Assembly: GCF_002127545.1 (NCBI RefSeq) | Contig: NZ_MUBK01000002.1 | Coordinates: 1-64,000 of the forward strand | DNA from: Xenorhabdus beddingii | GTDB taxonomy: Bacteria > Pseudomonadota > Gammaproteobacteria > Enterobacterales > Enterobacteriaceae | Length of the DNA stretch: 64,000 nt | Direction of reading: 5' to 3' | In this document: one piece after another, positions 8,711 to 18,862 of the stretch | Layout of the letters: each line of letters begins with the position of its first letter | Position numbering within the stretch: position 1 is the first letter of the stretch | Position numbers and translations under genes: made by a program | Notes under the pieces: generated by a model | Told to the model about the DNA's origin: nothing | What the model saw: the letters and a program-made list of their open reading frames with translations, nothing else | Database searches by the model: none

Positions 8711-9051
8711 GCAACGCATCCGCATTGGGTCGTACAGGTATTCAGGATTGGCTGCTGCTGCGGGCATCTGCAATTATTATTGTTTTGTACGTCCTCTATC
8801 TCGTTGGTTTCGTCGCAACAACGTCGGATATTACCTATGAAGTCTGGCGCGGTTTCTTCTCCTCATCTCTCACTAAAGTGTTCACGGTATTGGCACTGCT
8901 TTCCATTCTGGTTCATGCATGGATTGGTATGTGGCAGGTATTGACAGATTATGTCAAACCACTCGCACTGCGTCTGGTGCTGCAACTGGTGATTATTGTG
9001 GCGCTGCTGTCTTATTTAATTTACGGAACAATTGTTGTGTGGGGTGCATAA
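8704..9051 (+). CDS. sdhD: succinate dehydrogenase membrane anchor subunit
   Basis: SdhD is the second membrane subunit of complex II, forming the quinone site with SdhC and SdhB. The protein has 115 residues and three membrane helices. Near the N-terminus it has [32 protein letters not shown] carries the heme-ligand His, and the conserved Asp-Tyr of the quinone site follows. It overlaps sdhC by 7 bp and its stop abuts the sdhA start, so translation is likely coupled. Confidence 0.96.
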   Translation: MVSNASALGRTGIQDWLLLRASAIIIVLYVLYLVGFVATTSDITYEVWRGFFSSSLTKVFTVLALLSILVHAWIGMWQVLTDYVKPLALRLVLQLVIIVALLSYLIYGTIVVWGA

Positions 9052-10818
9052 ATGAAACTGCCAGTCAGAGAGTTTGACGCTGTTGTTATTGGTGCGGGTG
9101 GCGCAGGTATGCGCGCTGCACTGCAAATTTCACAAATGGGTTTATCCTGTGCCTTGATTTCCAAGGTATTTCCGACTCGTTCTCATACTGTTTCAGCGCA
9201 GGGCGGGATTACCGTTGCTTTGGGCAATACCCATGACGATGACTGGGAATGGCACATGTATGATACGGTAAAAGGTTCCGATTATATCGGTGATCAGGAT
9301 GCCATCGAATACATGTGTAAAACTGGTCCGGAAGCCATTCTGGAGCTGGAACATATGGGGCTGCCATTTTCCCGTCTGGATAATGGCCGTATTTATCAGC
9401 GTCCATTTGGTGGACAATCCAAAAATTTTGGTGGCGAACAGGCTGCCCGCACTGCCGCCGCCGCTGACCGTACAGGTCACGCTCTGTTGCATACCCTGTA
9501 CCAGCAGAATTTAAAGAATCACACGACTATTTTCTCTGAATGGTATTCGCTGGATCTGGTTAAAAATCAGGATGGCGCAATTGTTGGTTGTACCGCTATC
9601 TGTATTGAAACCGGTGAAGTGGTTTATTTCAAATCCAAGGCAACCATTCTGGCAACCGGTGGTGCTGGTCGTATTTACCAATCCACAACCAATGCGCATA
9701 TCAATACGGGTGATGGTGTTGGTATGGCGCTGCGTGCCGGTGTCCCTGTTCAGGATATGGAAATGTGGCAATTCCACCCAACCGGTATCGCCGGTGCGGG
9801 TGTTCTGGTCACAGAAGGCTGCCGTGGTGAAGGTGGTTACCTGCTGAATAAAGAGGGTGAGCGCTTTATGGAGCGTTATGCACCAAATGCCAAAGACCTT
9901 GCCGGCCGTGACGTAGTTGCACGTTCCATCATGATTGAAATCCGTGAAGGCCGTGGTTGTGATGGCCCATGGGGACCTCATGCGAAATTGAAACTGGATC
10001 ATCTGGGCAAGGATGTATTGGAATCCCGTTTGCCGGGTATCCTCGAATTATCCCGGACTTTCGCTCACGTAGATCCGGTGAAAGAACCGATCCCCGTTAT
10101 TCCGACCTGCCATTATATGATGGGGGGGATTCCAACCAAGATCACGGGTCAGGCATTGACAGTCAACGAAAAAGGCGAAGATGTGGTGATTCCGGGTCTG
10201 TTTGCCGTGGGTGAAATTGCCTGTGTATCCGTTCACGGGGCAAACCGTCTCGGTGGTAACTCACTGCTGGATCTGGTGGTATTTGGTCGCTCCGCAGGTC
10301 TGCATCTGAAAGAGTGCCTGATGGAACAAGGAACCAGCCGTGATGCCAGCGAATCCGATGTTGATGCTGCACTGCAGCGTCTGAACCGTTGGAACAACAC
10401 GCGATCCGGTGAAGATCCGGTTGAAATCCGCAAATCTTTGCAATCCTGCATGCAGCACAACTTCTCAGTATTCCGCGAAGGTGATGCGATGGCAAAAGGG
10501 CTGGACGAGCTGAAAGTGATCCGTGAACGCCTGAAAAATGCTCGTCTGGATGATACTTCATCAGAATTCAATACTCAGCGCATCGAATGTCTGGAATTGG
10601 ATAACCTGATGGAAACCGCTTATTCAACGGCGGTTGCGGCGAATTTCCGTACAGAAAGCCGTGGTGCCCACAGCCGTTTTGACTATCCGGACCGTGATGA
10701 CGCTAACTGGCTGTGTCATAGCTTGTATTTACCGCAAACTGAGAGCATGACTCGTCGCGAAGTGAATATGCAGCCAACGCTGCGTGACGCTTTCCCGCCG
10801 AAAGTGCGTTCTTACTGA
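9052..10818 (+). CDS. sdhA: succinate dehydrogenase flavoprotein subunit
   Basis: SdhA oxidises succinate to fumarate on covalently bound FAD at the cytoplasmic face of the membrane. The protein has 588 residues, equal to the E. coli length. Features are the dinucleotide-binding [10 protein letters not shown] (residues ~14-23), [10 protein letters not shown] with the His that carries FAD (~45), the substrate-binding [10 protein letters not shown], and the active-site Arg region around [17 protein letters not shown]. It starts directly after the sdhD stop and is followed 37 bp later by sdhB. Confidence 0.98.
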   Translation: MKLPVREFDAVVIGAGGAGMRAALQISQMGLSCALISKVFPTRSHTVSAQGGITVALGNTHDDDWEWHMYDTVKGSDYIGDQDAIEYMCKTGPEAILELEHMGLPFSRLDNGRIYQRPFGGQSKNFGGEQAARTAAAADRTGHALLHTLYQQNLKNHTTIFSEWYSLDLVKNQDGAIVGCTAICIETGEVVYFKSKATILATGGAGRIYQSTTNAHINTGDGVGMALRAGVPVQDMEMWQFHPTGIAGAGVLVTEGCRGEGGYLLNKEGERFMERYAPNAKDLAGRDVVARSIMIEIREGRGCDGPWGPHAKLKLDHLGKDVLESRLPGILELSRTFAHVDPVKEPIPVIPTCHYMMGGIPTKITGQALTVNEKGEDVVIPGLFAVGEIACVSVHGANRLGGNSLLDLVVFGRSAGLHLKECLMEQGTSRDASESDVDAALQRLNRWNNTRSGEDPVEIRKSLQSCMQHNFSVFREGDAMAKGLDELKVIRERLKNARLDDTSSEFNTQRIECLELDNLMETAYSTAVAANFRTESRGAHSRFDYPDRDDANWLCHSLYLPQTESMTRREVNMQPTLRDAFPPKVRSY

Positions 10819-10855
10819 TTGCGTTGCTGATGTTCCAGTTGCGGAGAAATAGATT

Positions 10856-11572
10856 ATGAAACTTGAATTTTCAATTTATCGTTATAATCCAGATGTAGAC
10901 GATGCGCCTCATATGCAGGACTACTCGCTGGAAGCACCGGAAGGGCGTGACATGATGTTGCTGGATGCGTTAATCCAGCTAAAAGAACAAGATCCCACTC
11001 TGGCATTTCGTCGTTCTTGCCGTGAGGGGGTTTGCGGCTCTGATGGCGTGAATATGAATGGCAAAAACGGTTTGGCTTGTGTGACGCCGGTTTCAGCCCT
11101 GCGCCGTGGCAATAAGAAAATTGTTATTCGTCCATTGCCCGGTTTGCCTGTTGTTCGTGATCTGGTTGTGGATATGGGGCAATTCTACGCTCAGTATGAA
11201 AAGATCCGTCCTTACCTGCTCAATGACGGCAAAAACCCACCCGCGCGTGAGCACCTGCAATCACCAGAACAGCGTGAGAAACTGGATGGCCTGTATGAAT
11301 GTATTTTGTGTGCCTGCTGCTCGACGTCTTGCCCGTCGTTCTGGTGGAATCCTGATAAATTTATTGGCCCTGCCGGTCTTTTGGCTGCGTACCGTTTTCT
11401 GATTGATAGCCGTGATACGGAAACAACTTCACGATTGGACAATCTGAATGACGCATTCAGTGTTTTCCGCTGCCATGGGATCATGAACTGTGTCAACGTA
11501 TGCCCTAAAGGATTGAATCCGACAAAAGCGATTGGCCATATTAAATCTATGCTGCTGAAACACAGCGCATAA
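10856..11572 (+). CDS. sdhB: succinate dehydrogenase iron-sulfur subunit
   Basis: SdhB passes electrons from FAD to ubiquinone through three iron-sulfur centres. The 238-residue protein has the [2Fe-2S] ligands in SCREGVCGSDG and the later GLAC, the [4Fe-4S] ligands in CILCACCSTSCPSFWW, and the [3Fe-4S] ligands in CHGIMNCVNVCPKGLNP. It ends the sdhCDAB block. The suc genes follow after about 330 bp with a strong hairpin in between. Confidence 0.98.
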   Translation: MKLEFSIYRYNPDVDDAPHMQDYSLEAPEGRDMMLLDALIQLKEQDPTLAFRRSCREGVCGSDGVNMNGKNGLACVTPVSALRRGNKKIVIRPLPGLPVVRDLVVDMGQFYAQYEKIRPYLLNDGKNPPAREHLQSPEQREKLDGLYECILCACCSTSCPSFWWNPDKFIGPAGLLAAYRFLIDSRDTETTSRLDNLNDAFSVFRCHGIMNCVNVCPKGLNPTKAIGHIKSMLLKHSA

Positions 11573-11904
11573 ATGGAATCTTGTGCATAAATAGCACATA
11601 AATTGCGTGCAAATAGTGCATATAATGTTGCCCTCCACAATTTTGAAAGAAATATCAAATCTGTGGGGGGCATAAAGAATGAAAAATGATAAATTGCCTA
11701 CTGCAAAAGACGGCCTATGTTCCTAAATAAAGAAACCTTTAAAAACTGAATATCAGTTTTTAAAGGTTCCTTGAAGGGTAGGAAAACCCAAATAGAGAAC
11801 ATGCATTAAGCACGTCCAAATGAACCTTTTATCAACACCGCTAATATAAGCGGAATTTGTTAACCACGGCGAAAACTAAAGCTTTTAAAGCTTAAGGGAT
11901 CACA
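11573..11904. other. sdhB-sucA intergenic region with strong hairpins
   Basis: In E. coli sdhCDAB and sucABCD are partly co-transcribed across such a gap. Here the gap contains short imperfect repeats (GTGCATAA, GTGCAAAT, GTGCATAT), a longer imperfect inverted repeat (GCCCTCCACA with TGTGGGGGGC), and a perfect 16-bp hairpin listed separately. No gene was found. The structures may shape partial termination or mRNA processing between sdh and suc. Confidence 0.5.
11734..11768. repeat. perfect 16-bp inverted repeat with 3-base loop
   Basis: AACCTTTAAAAACTGA, loop ATA, then its exact reverse complement. There is no long T-run after it on the plus strand, so it is not a standard terminator. It could be an mRNA-stabilising or processing hairpin. 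Confidence 0.75.
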
Positions 11905-14712
11905 ATGCAGAACGGCGCAATGAAGGACTGGTTGGACTCAAGCTTTCTGGCTGGTGCAAACCAGTCTTACATAGAGCAAATCTATGAAGACTATATAACC
12001 GATCCTAATTCTGTTGATGCAAGTTGGAGAGAAATTTTCCAACAATTACCGGATGCAGGATTTAGCGGGGAACAACTTCACTCACAGACACGAGATTACT
12101 TCCGTCGTCTGGCAAAGGATGCCACTCGTTATCACACTTCAGTCAGCGATCCAGCAATGGATGCAAAGCAAGTTAAAGTTTTGCAGCTCATCAACGCATT
12201 CCGCTTTCGCGGACACCAGAATGCAAGTCTTGATCCATTGGGATTATGGAAACAGGAACCTGTATCAGATCTCGATCCTGCTTTCCATAATTTAACAAAG
12301 GCGGATTTCGAAGAAACGTTTAATGTGGGTTCTTTTGCCATTGGCAAAGAAACCATGAAGCTGGCTGATTTGTATGGCGAGTTGAAGCGCATTTACTGCG
12401 GTTCAATTGGTGCGGAATACATGCACATCACCAATACAGAAGAAAAGCGTTGGATCCAGCAACGTCTGGAGTCTGTGGCAGTGGGTTCACAGTTCACGAA
12501 GGAAGAAAAGCGTCGCTTCCTGAAGGAATTAACATCAGCGGAAGGTCTGGAACGCTATTTAGGTGCCAAGTTCCCGGGGGCGAAACGTTTCTCCCTCGAA
12601 GGTGGCGATGCCCTTATCCCGATGTTGAAAGAGTTGATCCGCCACGCAGGTAAACAGGATACCCGCGAAGTTGTGTTGGGAATGGCTCACCGTGGCCGTC
12701 TGAACGTTCTGGTCAACCTGTTGGGTAAAAAACCGGTCGATCTGTTCGACGAGTTTGCGGGCAAACACAAAGAACACCTTGGCACGGGTGATGTGAAATA
12801 CCATCAAGGTTTCTCTTCCGATTTCGAAACTGAAGGGGGACCGGTGCATCTGGCATTGGCCTTTAACCCATCTCACCTTGAAATTGTCAGCCCTGTTGTG
12901 ATCGGTTCAGTACGTGCCCGTCGTGATCGTCTTGATGAAGGCCGCAGTAACATGGTTCTGCCTGTCACCATCCACGGTGATGCGGCGGTAACCGGGCAGG
13001 GGATTGTTCAGGAAACACTGAACATGTCTCAGGCTCGCGGCTATGAAGTCGGTGGTACTGTTCGCATTGTGGTCAATAACCAGATTGGTTTCACCACGTC
13101 TAATCCGAAAGATGCCCGCTCAACACAATACTGTACTGATATTGTGAAAATGGTTCAGGCACCGATCTTCCACGTTAACGCGGATGATCCTGAAGCAGTT
13201 GCCTTCGTCACCCGTTTGGCGCTTGATTTCCGCAATACCTTCAAGCGTGACGTGATGATTGATCTGGTTTGCTACCGTCGCCACGGTCATAACGAAGCTG
13301 ATGAACCCAGTGCAACCCAGCCACTGATGTACCAGAAAATCAAAAAACAGCCAACAGCACGCAAAATCTATGCAGACAAACTGATTGCCGAAGGTTTGTT
13401 GGTTGCCAATGAAGTTACCGAAATGGTTAACCTGTATCGTGATGCACTGGATCATGGTGAATGTGTTGTTGATGAATGGCGTCCAATGGGGCTGCATTCA
13501 TTCACATGGGAGCCATACCTGAACCACGAATGGGATGATGAGTATCCGCATAAAGTGGAGATGAAACGTCTGCAAGATCTCGGTAAGCGCATCAGTACTG
13601 TTCCCGCTGAAGTGGAAATGCATTCACGGGTTGCAAAGGTTTATGGCGACCGTGCAGAGATGGCTAACGGCAATAAATTGTTTGACTGGGGTGGTGCGGA
13701 AACACTGGCGTATGCGACGCTGGTTGATGAAGGCATTCCTGTGCGCCTCTCCGGTGAAGATGCGGGCCGTGGTACGTTCTTCCATCGCCATGCTGTTATC
13801 CACAACCAGACCAATGCGTCTGTTTATGTCCCTTTGGCAAATGTTCACAATAGTCAGGGTCCATTCAAAGTATGGGACTCTGTACTTTCAGAGGAAGCGG
13901 TACTGGCCTTTGAATATGGTTATGCAACAACAGAACCTCGCGCCCTAACGATTTGGGAAGCCCAGTTTGGTGACTTTGCTAACGTGGCTCAGGTTGTGAT
14001 TGACCAGTTCATCAGTTCCGGCGAACAGAAATGGGGCCGTATGTGTGGTCTGGTTATGCTGCTGCCGCACGGTTATGAAGGGCAGGGGCCAGAACACTCA
14101 TCGGCACGTCTGGAGCGTTATCTGCAACTGTGTGCAGAGCAAAACATGCAGGTTTGCGTACCTTCGACCCCGGCTCAGGTTTATCACATGCTGCGCCGTC
14201 AGGCCCTGCGTGGTATGCGTCGTCCGCTCATTGTTATGTCACCTAAATCGCTGCTGCGCCATCCCTTGGCGGTATCTAGTCTGGATGAATTGGCTAACGG
14301 TAAATTCGAACCTGTGATGGGTGAAATCGACGCCTTAGATCCAAAAGGTGTTAAACGTGTTGTACTTTGTTCCGGTAAAGTTTATTACGACCTGCTGGAA
14401 CAGCGTCGTAAGAATGAACAGACCAATGTCGCCATTGTGCGTATTGAACAGCTGTATCCATTCCCACGTCAGCACTTGCAGACTCAGTTTGAACAGTATG
14501 CCCATGTGCATGATTTCGTCTGGTGTCAGGAAGAGCCACTGAACCAAGGGGCTTGGTATTGCAGTCAACATAATTTCCGTGAAGCGATCCCATTTGGGGC
14601 TTCTTTACGTTATGCAGGTCGTCCAGCATCTGCTTCCCCGGCTGTGGGATATACGTCTGTTCACCAGCAGCAACAGAAAGCACTGGTTGATGACGCATTG
14701 AACGTTGAATAA
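11905..14712 (+). CDS. sucA: 2-oxoglutarate dehydrogenase E1 component
   Basis: E1 is the thiamine-diphosphate decarboxylase that converts 2-oxoglutarate and succinylates the lipoyl group of E2. The 935-residue protein aligns along its length with the E. coli enzyme. Features are the N-terminal E2-binding segment (WLDSSFLAGANQSYIEQIYEDY), MAHRGRLNVLVN, the ThDP/Mg site around IHGDAAVTGQGIVQETLNMS and VVNNQIGFTTS, CYRRHGHNEADEPS, and the C-terminal transketolase-like domain with SGEDAGRGTFFHRHAV. It is the first gene of sucABCD. Confidence 0.98.
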   Translation: MQNGAMKDWLDSSFLAGANQSYIEQIYEDYITDPNSVDASWREIFQQLPDAGFSGEQLHSQTRDYFRRLAKDATRYHTSVSDPAMDAKQVKVLQLINAFRFRGHQNASLDPLGLWKQEPVSDLDPAFHNLTKADFEETFNVGSFAIGKETMKLADLYGELKRIYCGSIGAEYMHITNTEEKRWIQQRLESVAVGSQFTKEEKRRFLKELTSAEGLERYLGAKFPGAKRFSLEGGDALIPMLKELIRHAGKQDTREVVLGMAHRGRLNVLVNLLGKKPVDLFDEFAGKHKEHLGTGDVKYHQGFSSDFETEGGPVHLALAFNPSHLEIVSPVVIGSVRARRDRLDEGRSNMVLPVTIHGDAAVTGQGIVQETLNMSQARGYEVGGTVRIVVNNQIGFTTSNPKDARSTQYCTDIVKMVQAPIFHVNADDPEAVAFVTRLALDFRNTFKRDVMIDLVCYRRHGHNEADEPSATQPLMYQKIKKQPTARKIYADKLIAEGLLVANEVTEMVNLYRDALDHGECVVDEWRPMGLHSFTWEPYLNHEWDDEYPHKVEMKRLQDLGKRISTVPAEVEMHSRVAKVYGDRAEMANGNKLFDWGGAETLAYATLVDEGIPVRLSGEDAGRGTFFHRHAVIHNQTNASVYVPLANVHNSQGPFKVWDSVLSEEAVLAFEYGYATTEPRALTIWEAQFGDFANVAQVVIDQFISSGEQKWGRMCGLVMLLPHGYEGQGPEHSSARLERYLQLCAEQNMQVCVPSTPAQVYHMLRRQALRGMRRPLIVMSPKSLLRHPLAVSSLDELANGKFEPVMGEIDALDPKGVKRVVLCSGKVYYDLLEQRRKNEQTNVAIVRIEQLYPFPRQHLQTQFEQYAHVHDFVWCQEEPLNQGAWYCSQHNFREAIPFGASLRYAGRPASASPAVGYTSVHQQQQKALVDDALNVE

Positions 14713-14725
14713 ATAAGGATAGAAA

Positions 14726-15943
14726 ATGAGTAGCGTAGAAATTCTGGTTCCAGACCTTCCTGAATCTGTCGCAGATGCCACTGTTGCGACATGGCATAAA
14801 AAACCCGGTGATGCCATAGAGCGTGACGAAGTGCTGGTTGAAATCGAAACGGACAAAGTTGTGCTGGAAGTGCCGGCAAGTGAAGCGGGTGTGCTGGAAG
14901 CGATTCTGGAAGAAGAAGGAGCCACTGTTCTGTCCAGACAACTGCTCGGTCGTATCCGTCTGGGTGACAGCACCGGCATACCTGCTGACGTAAAAGAAAA
15001 AACAGAAGCAACTCCTGCACAGCGCCAGACGGCTTCTTTGGAAGAAGAAAGCAATGATGCATTAAGCCCGGCCGTTCGTCGCCTGATTGCAGAACATGAT
15101 TTAGATCCTGCTGTCATCAAAGGTAGCGGCGTTGGCGGACGCATTGTGCGTGAAGACGTAGAAAAATACCTTGCTGCAAATAAAAAAGAGAGTGGTAAAT
15201 CTGCTGCGCCTGCTCCTTCTGCACAGCACTCTTCGTTGCCACATCGCAGTGAAAAACGTGTACCGATGACGCGTCTGCGCAAGCGTGTCGCAGAGCGTCT
15301 GCTGGAAGCGAAAAACAATACAGCGATGTTGACGACGTTCAATGAAGTCAACATGAAGCCAATTCAGGAACTGCGCAAGCAGTATGGTGATGTGTTTGAA
15401 AAACGTCATGGCGTGCGTTTGGGCTTCATGTCTTTCTATGTGAAAGCGGTAGTTGAAGCACTGAAACGTTATCCAGAAGTTAACGCTTCCATTGATGGTA
15501 CTGATGTGGTTTACCACAACTATTTTGATATCAGCATTGCCGTCTCTACACCACGCGGTCTGGTGACCCCTGTGTTGCGTGATGCAGATGCACTGAGCAT
15601 GGCTGATCTTGAGAAAGGCATCAAAGAGCTGGCTATCAAAGGCCGCGACGGTAAACTGACCGTTGAAGAACTCACTGGCGGTAACTTCACCATTACTAAT
15701 GGCGGTGTTTTCGGCTCCTTGATGTCCACCCCGATCATTAACCCACCACAAAGTGCGATCCTTGGCATGCATGCCATCAAAGATCGTCCAATGGCAGTTA
15801 ATGGTCAGGTTGAGATCCTCCCAATGATGTATCTGGCGCTCTCCTATGACCACCGTCTGATCGACGGTCGTGAATCGGTGGGCTTTCTGGTGACCATCAA
15901 AGAAATGCTGGAAGATCCAACACGTTTGCTGCTGGATGTATAG
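14726..15943 (+). CDS. sucB: dihydrolipoyl succinyltransferase, E2 of 2-oxoglutarate dehydrogenase
   Basis: E2 moves the succinyl group from its lipoyl arm to CoA and forms the 24-mer core of the complex. The 405-residue protein has one N-terminal lipoyl domain ([13 protein letters not shown], modified Lys near residue 44), a flexible Ala/Ser/Glu linker, a peripheral subunit-binding domain ([15 protein letters not shown]), and a C-terminal catalytic domain ending with the active-site motif [11 protein letters not shown]. It starts 13 bp after sucA. Confidence 0.98.
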   Translation: MSSVEILVPDLPESVADATVATWHKKPGDAIERDEVLVEIETDKVVLEVPASEAGVLEAILEEEGATVLSRQLLGRIRLGDSTGIPADVKEKTEATPAQRQTASLEEESNDALSPAVRRLIAEHDLDPAVIKGSGVGGRIVREDVEKYLAANKKESGKSAAPAPSAQHSSLPHRSEKRVPMTRLRKRVAERLLEAKNNTAMLTTFNEVNMKPIQELRKQYGDVFEKRHGVRLGFMSFYVKAVVEALKRYPEVNASIDGTDVVYHNYFDISIAVSTPRGLVTPVLRDADALSMADLEKGIKELAIKGRDGKLTVEELTGGNFTITNGGVFGSLMSTPIINPPQSAILGMHAIKDRPMAVNGQVEILPMMYLALSYDHRLIDGRESVGFLVTIKEMLEDPTRLLLDV

Positions 15944-15950
15944 CATCACT

Positions 15951-16030
15951 ATACCCAAAATAGTTCGAGTTGCATCGCGGCGGTGAGTGAGCGTAGCCAA
16001 CAAAGAGGCAATTTGAAGTATGACGGGTAT
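15951..16030 (+). repeat. dispersed MITE-like palindromic repeat, copy 1 (intact ends)
   Basis: This 80-bp element lies between sucB and sucC. It begins ATACCCAAAATAGTTCGAG and ends with GAAGTATGACGGGTAT; the two ends are imperfect inverted repeats (about 16 of 22 positions pair). A second copy in reverse orientation lies at the modE remnant (34846-34918), with the shared core GCATCGCGGCGG and ACAAAGAGGCAA. It has no coding capacity. I associate this repeat with Xenorhabdus and Photorhabdus genomes (from memory). Confidence 0.75.
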
Positions 16031-16181
16031 ATCGGCGGAGCGTGTTGAACTCCGCCAGTCTGAAGTAGTACGACGTTGATGTAAAAATGTATATGCAGGC
16101 CAGCCTTCGGGCTGGTCATATCCAGAGCAACAAAATAGAAGGTAATTTACCTTTCTTAAATAAAATTATGGATAGAACATC

Positions 16182-17348
16182 ATGAATTTACACGAGTATC
16201 AGGCAAAACAACTTTTTGCACGGTATGGTTTACCAGCACCTGCTGGCTATGCTTGTACCACTCCGCGCGAAGCAGAAGAAGCAGCATCCAAGATTGGTTC
16301 AGGCCCTTGGGTCGTTAAATGTCAGGTTCATGCAGGTGGCCGTGGTAAGGCTGGTGGCGTGAAAGTCGTCAACAGTAAGGAAGATATCCGCACTTTTGCT
16401 GAACAATGGCTAGGTAAACGACTGGTAACTTATCAGACAGATGCACAGGGACAGCCTGTTCATCAGATTCTGGTGGAAGGGGCAACCGATATTGCCAAAG
16501 AGCTGTATCTTGGTGCGGTTGTTGACCGCGGTACACGTCGTGTAGTGTTCATGGCCTCTACTGAAGGTGGCGTCGAAATAGAAAAAGTGGCGGAAGAAAC
16601 GCCCGAGCTGATTCATAAAGCCATTATCGACCCACTGACTGGCCCTATGCCGTATCAAGGCCGTGAATTGGCGTTCAAACTCGGTTTAACGGGTAAACAA
16701 GTGGGTCAATTCAGCAAAATTTTCTTGGGATTGGCAAACTTATTCCTGGAGCGTGATTTGGCTATGGTTGAAATCAACCCGTTAGTTATCACAACCCAAG
16801 GTGATCTTATCTGTCTTGATGGGAAACTGGGCGCAGATGGTAACGCCATGTTCCGTCAGGCTGAACTGCGTGAAATGCACGATCCTTCACAGGAAGATCC
16901 ACGTGAAGCTCAGGCGGCCCAATGGGAACTGAACTATGTTGCGCTGGATGGCAACATTGGTTGCATGGTGAATGGTGCGGGTCTGGCAATGGGAACGATG
17001 GACATTGTCAAACTACACGGTGGCGCGCCGGCAAACTTCCTTGATGTGGGGGGTGGCGCGACAAAAGAACGTGTTACTGAAGCATTCAAAATCATCTTGT
17101 CAGATGAAAATGTTAAAGCTGTTTTGGTCAATATCTTTGGTGGCATCGTCCGCTGTGATTTGATTGCTGACGGCATTATTGGTGCGGTGGAAGAAGTGGG
17201 TGTTCACGTACCGGTAGTTGTTCGTCTGGAAGGAAACAATGCTGAACTGGGCGCTAAAAAACTGGCAGACAGTGGTTTGAACATCATTGCCGCCACGAGT
17301 TTGACAGACGCAGCTAAACAGGCAGTCGCAGCAGCGGGGGATAAATAA
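16182..17348 (+). CDS. sucC: succinyl-CoA synthetase beta subunit
   Basis: SucC with SucD makes ATP or GTP while cleaving succinyl-CoA. The 388-residue protein starts [18 protein letters not shown] and has the ATP-grasp domain with [17 protein letters not shown]. Its C-terminal domain carries [15 protein letters not shown], the region that faces the phosphohistidine of SucD. Its stop overlaps the sucD start region by one base. A short repeat-bearing gap separates it from sucB. Confidence 0.98.
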   Translation: MNLHEYQAKQLFARYGLPAPAGYACTTPREAEEAASKIGSGPWVVKCQVHAGGRGKAGGVKVVNSKEDIRTFAEQWLGKRLVTYQTDAQGQPVHQILVEGATDIAKELYLGAVVDRGTRRVVFMASTEGGVEIEKVAEETPELIHKAIIDPLTGPMPYQGRELAFKLGLTGKQVGQFSKIFLGLANLFLERDLAMVEINPLVITTQGDLICLDGKLGADGNAMFRQAELREMHDPSQEDPREAQAAQWELNYVALDGNIGCMVNGAGLAMGTMDIVKLHGGAPANFLDVGGGATKERVTEAFKIILSDENVKAVLVNIFGGIVRCDLIADGIIGAVEEVGVHVPVVVRLEGNNAELGAKKLADSGLNIIAATSLTDAAKQAVAAAGDK

Positions 17349-18217
17349 TGTCTATTTTAATCGATAAAAACACCAAAGTGATTTGTCAGGGTTTCACGGG
17401 CAGTCAGGGTACATTCCATTCCGAGCAGGCGATGGCTTACGGTACTCAAATGGTTGGCGGTGTAACACCGGGTAAAGGTGGCTCTGAGCATTTGGGACTG
17501 CCTGTATTCAATACCGTGCGTGAAGCGGTTGAAGCGACTGGCGCGACCGCATCGGTTATCTATGTTCCTGCCCCTTTCTGCAAAGATTCCATTCTGGAAG
17601 CGATTGAAGCAGGCATTAAGTTGATCATTACGATTACAGAAGGCATTCCAACGCTCGATATGCTGACCGTGAAGGTAAAACTGGATCAAGCGGGTGTTCG
17701 CATGATTGGCCCTAACTGTCCGGGCGTGATTACACCTGGTGAATGTAAGATCGGTATCATGCCGGGTCATATTCACAAAGCGGGTAAAGTGGGTATTGTA
17801 TCCCGTTCTGGTACGTTGACTTATGAAGCCGTTAAGCAGACCACGGACGCAGGGTTAGGCCAATCTACCTGTGTGGGTATCGGCGGCGACCCAATCCCCG
17901 GCTCAAACTTTATTGACATCCTGAAACTGTTTCAGGCAGACCCACAGACAGAAGCCATTGTGATGATTGGTGAAATCGGTGGAGCAGCAGAAGAAGAAGC
18001 GGCAGCTTATATCAAAGATCATGTGACTAAACCTGTCGTTGCTTATATTGCTGGTGTCACTGCGCCTAAAGGTAAGCGTATGGGGCATGCGGGGGCGATT
18101 ATTGCAGGTGGTAAGGGGACGGCAGATGAAAAGTTTGCTGCGCTGGAAGCCGCAGGTGTTAAGACCGTCCGCAGTCTTGCCGACATTGGCGATGCTGTAA
18201 AAGCGTTACTGGTATAA
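17348..18217 (+). CDS. sucD: succinyl-CoA synthetase alpha subunit
   Basis: SucD binds CoA and carries the phosphorylated His. The 289-residue protein has the CoA-binding Rossmann domain ([20 protein letters not shown]) and the active-site His in the [14 protein letters not shown] segment near residue 247. [20 protein letters not shown] is also present. It is the last gene of the sdh-suc block and is followed by a strong terminator. Confidence 0.98.
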   Translation: MSILIDKNTKVICQGFTGSQGTFHSEQAMAYGTQMVGGVTPGKGGSEHLGLPVFNTVREAVEATGATASVIYVPAPFCKDSILEAIEAGIKLIITITEGIPTLDMLTVKVKLDQAGVRMIGPNCPGVITPGECKIGIMPGHIHKAGKVGIVSRSGTLTYEAVKQTTDAGLGQSTCVGIGGDPIPGSNFIDILKLFQADPQTEAIVMIGEIGGAAEEEAAAYIKDHVTKPVVAYIAGVTAPKGKRMGHAGAIIAGGKGTADEKFAALEAAGVKTVRSLADIGDAVKALLV

Positions 18218-18245
18218 TTAGTTAAAAAATAAGCTATTTTTATAG

Positions 18246-18278
18246 AAAAAGGCTGCCACAAGGCAGCCTTTTGTTTTT
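18246..18278 (+). terminator. rho-independent terminator after sucD
   Basis: GGCTGCC-ACAA-GGCAGCC is followed by TTTTGTTTTTATT. In E. coli the 3' end of this transcript yields the small RNA SdhX. The short 3' UTR here (18218-18278) is where a homologue would lie, but I cannot confirm sequence identity. Confidence 0.9.
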
Positions 18279-18862
18279 ATTCATAATATTAACAGTGAGT
18301 TAGTCCATTTATAAGGTGGATTATTTTTCAATTTAATTTAACTGGATTTGGGGAGATCTATTTATTGGATTAATTTAATTTAAATTATTGAAAAAATATA
18401 TTCATTAAAGAATGAAAAGGAAAAGTTAATTTTCTAATGCTTTTTACAGCAAAAAAGAAATTACAGCCCATTGGAAATAACAATCTATTAACACGCAGTA
18501 AACTAGAATGAAATAATAGCTGTAAAGATTAACAAAATGAGGAAAAAATTGACTAAAATCAATTTATTACTCTGGAATCTTTTAGCTAAACTTGATTAAA
18601 TTGATCTAAGATATAGAGATATTAGCCTGGGAATGTACGACATTGTTGACCTATATTCAGAATTCTAAGCTGAGTCACGTAAAATTTATTTATTGTATGT
18701 AAATATAGGCGTAACATTATTGTGGTATATACTGAATTTTTGATGTCGTTAATAATTCATGATTGTGTTTGAGGCATTTATTGCTGGTAGTTACGAGACT
18801 TTCGTTTTACGGGGTCGGGTTGCCGCAAGTCGGTGTCTTCCTGCTAGGAGCAAGGAGTCAAG
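18279..18862. promoter_or_regulatory. long AT-rich upstream region of cydAB
   Basis: This stretch of about 580 bp has no gene. In enterobacteria the cydA upstream region holds several promoters controlled by ArcA and FNR. The DNA here is very AT-rich with many TTAAT and TTGAT elements, but no single site is clear enough to call. The last 70 bases are GC-richer and may form leader structure, ending in AAGGAGTCAAG before the cydA ATG. Confidence 0.45.

Noticed and set aside
15101-16003. 300-codon minus-strand reading frame
   Set aside because: It lies antisense to sucB and has no ribosome site or recognisable motifs; sucB is certain.
18218-18278. SdhX small RNA homologue in the sucD 3' UTR
   Set aside because: The place is right and the terminator strong, but I cannot show sequence identity by eye, so it is only mentioned with the terminator.
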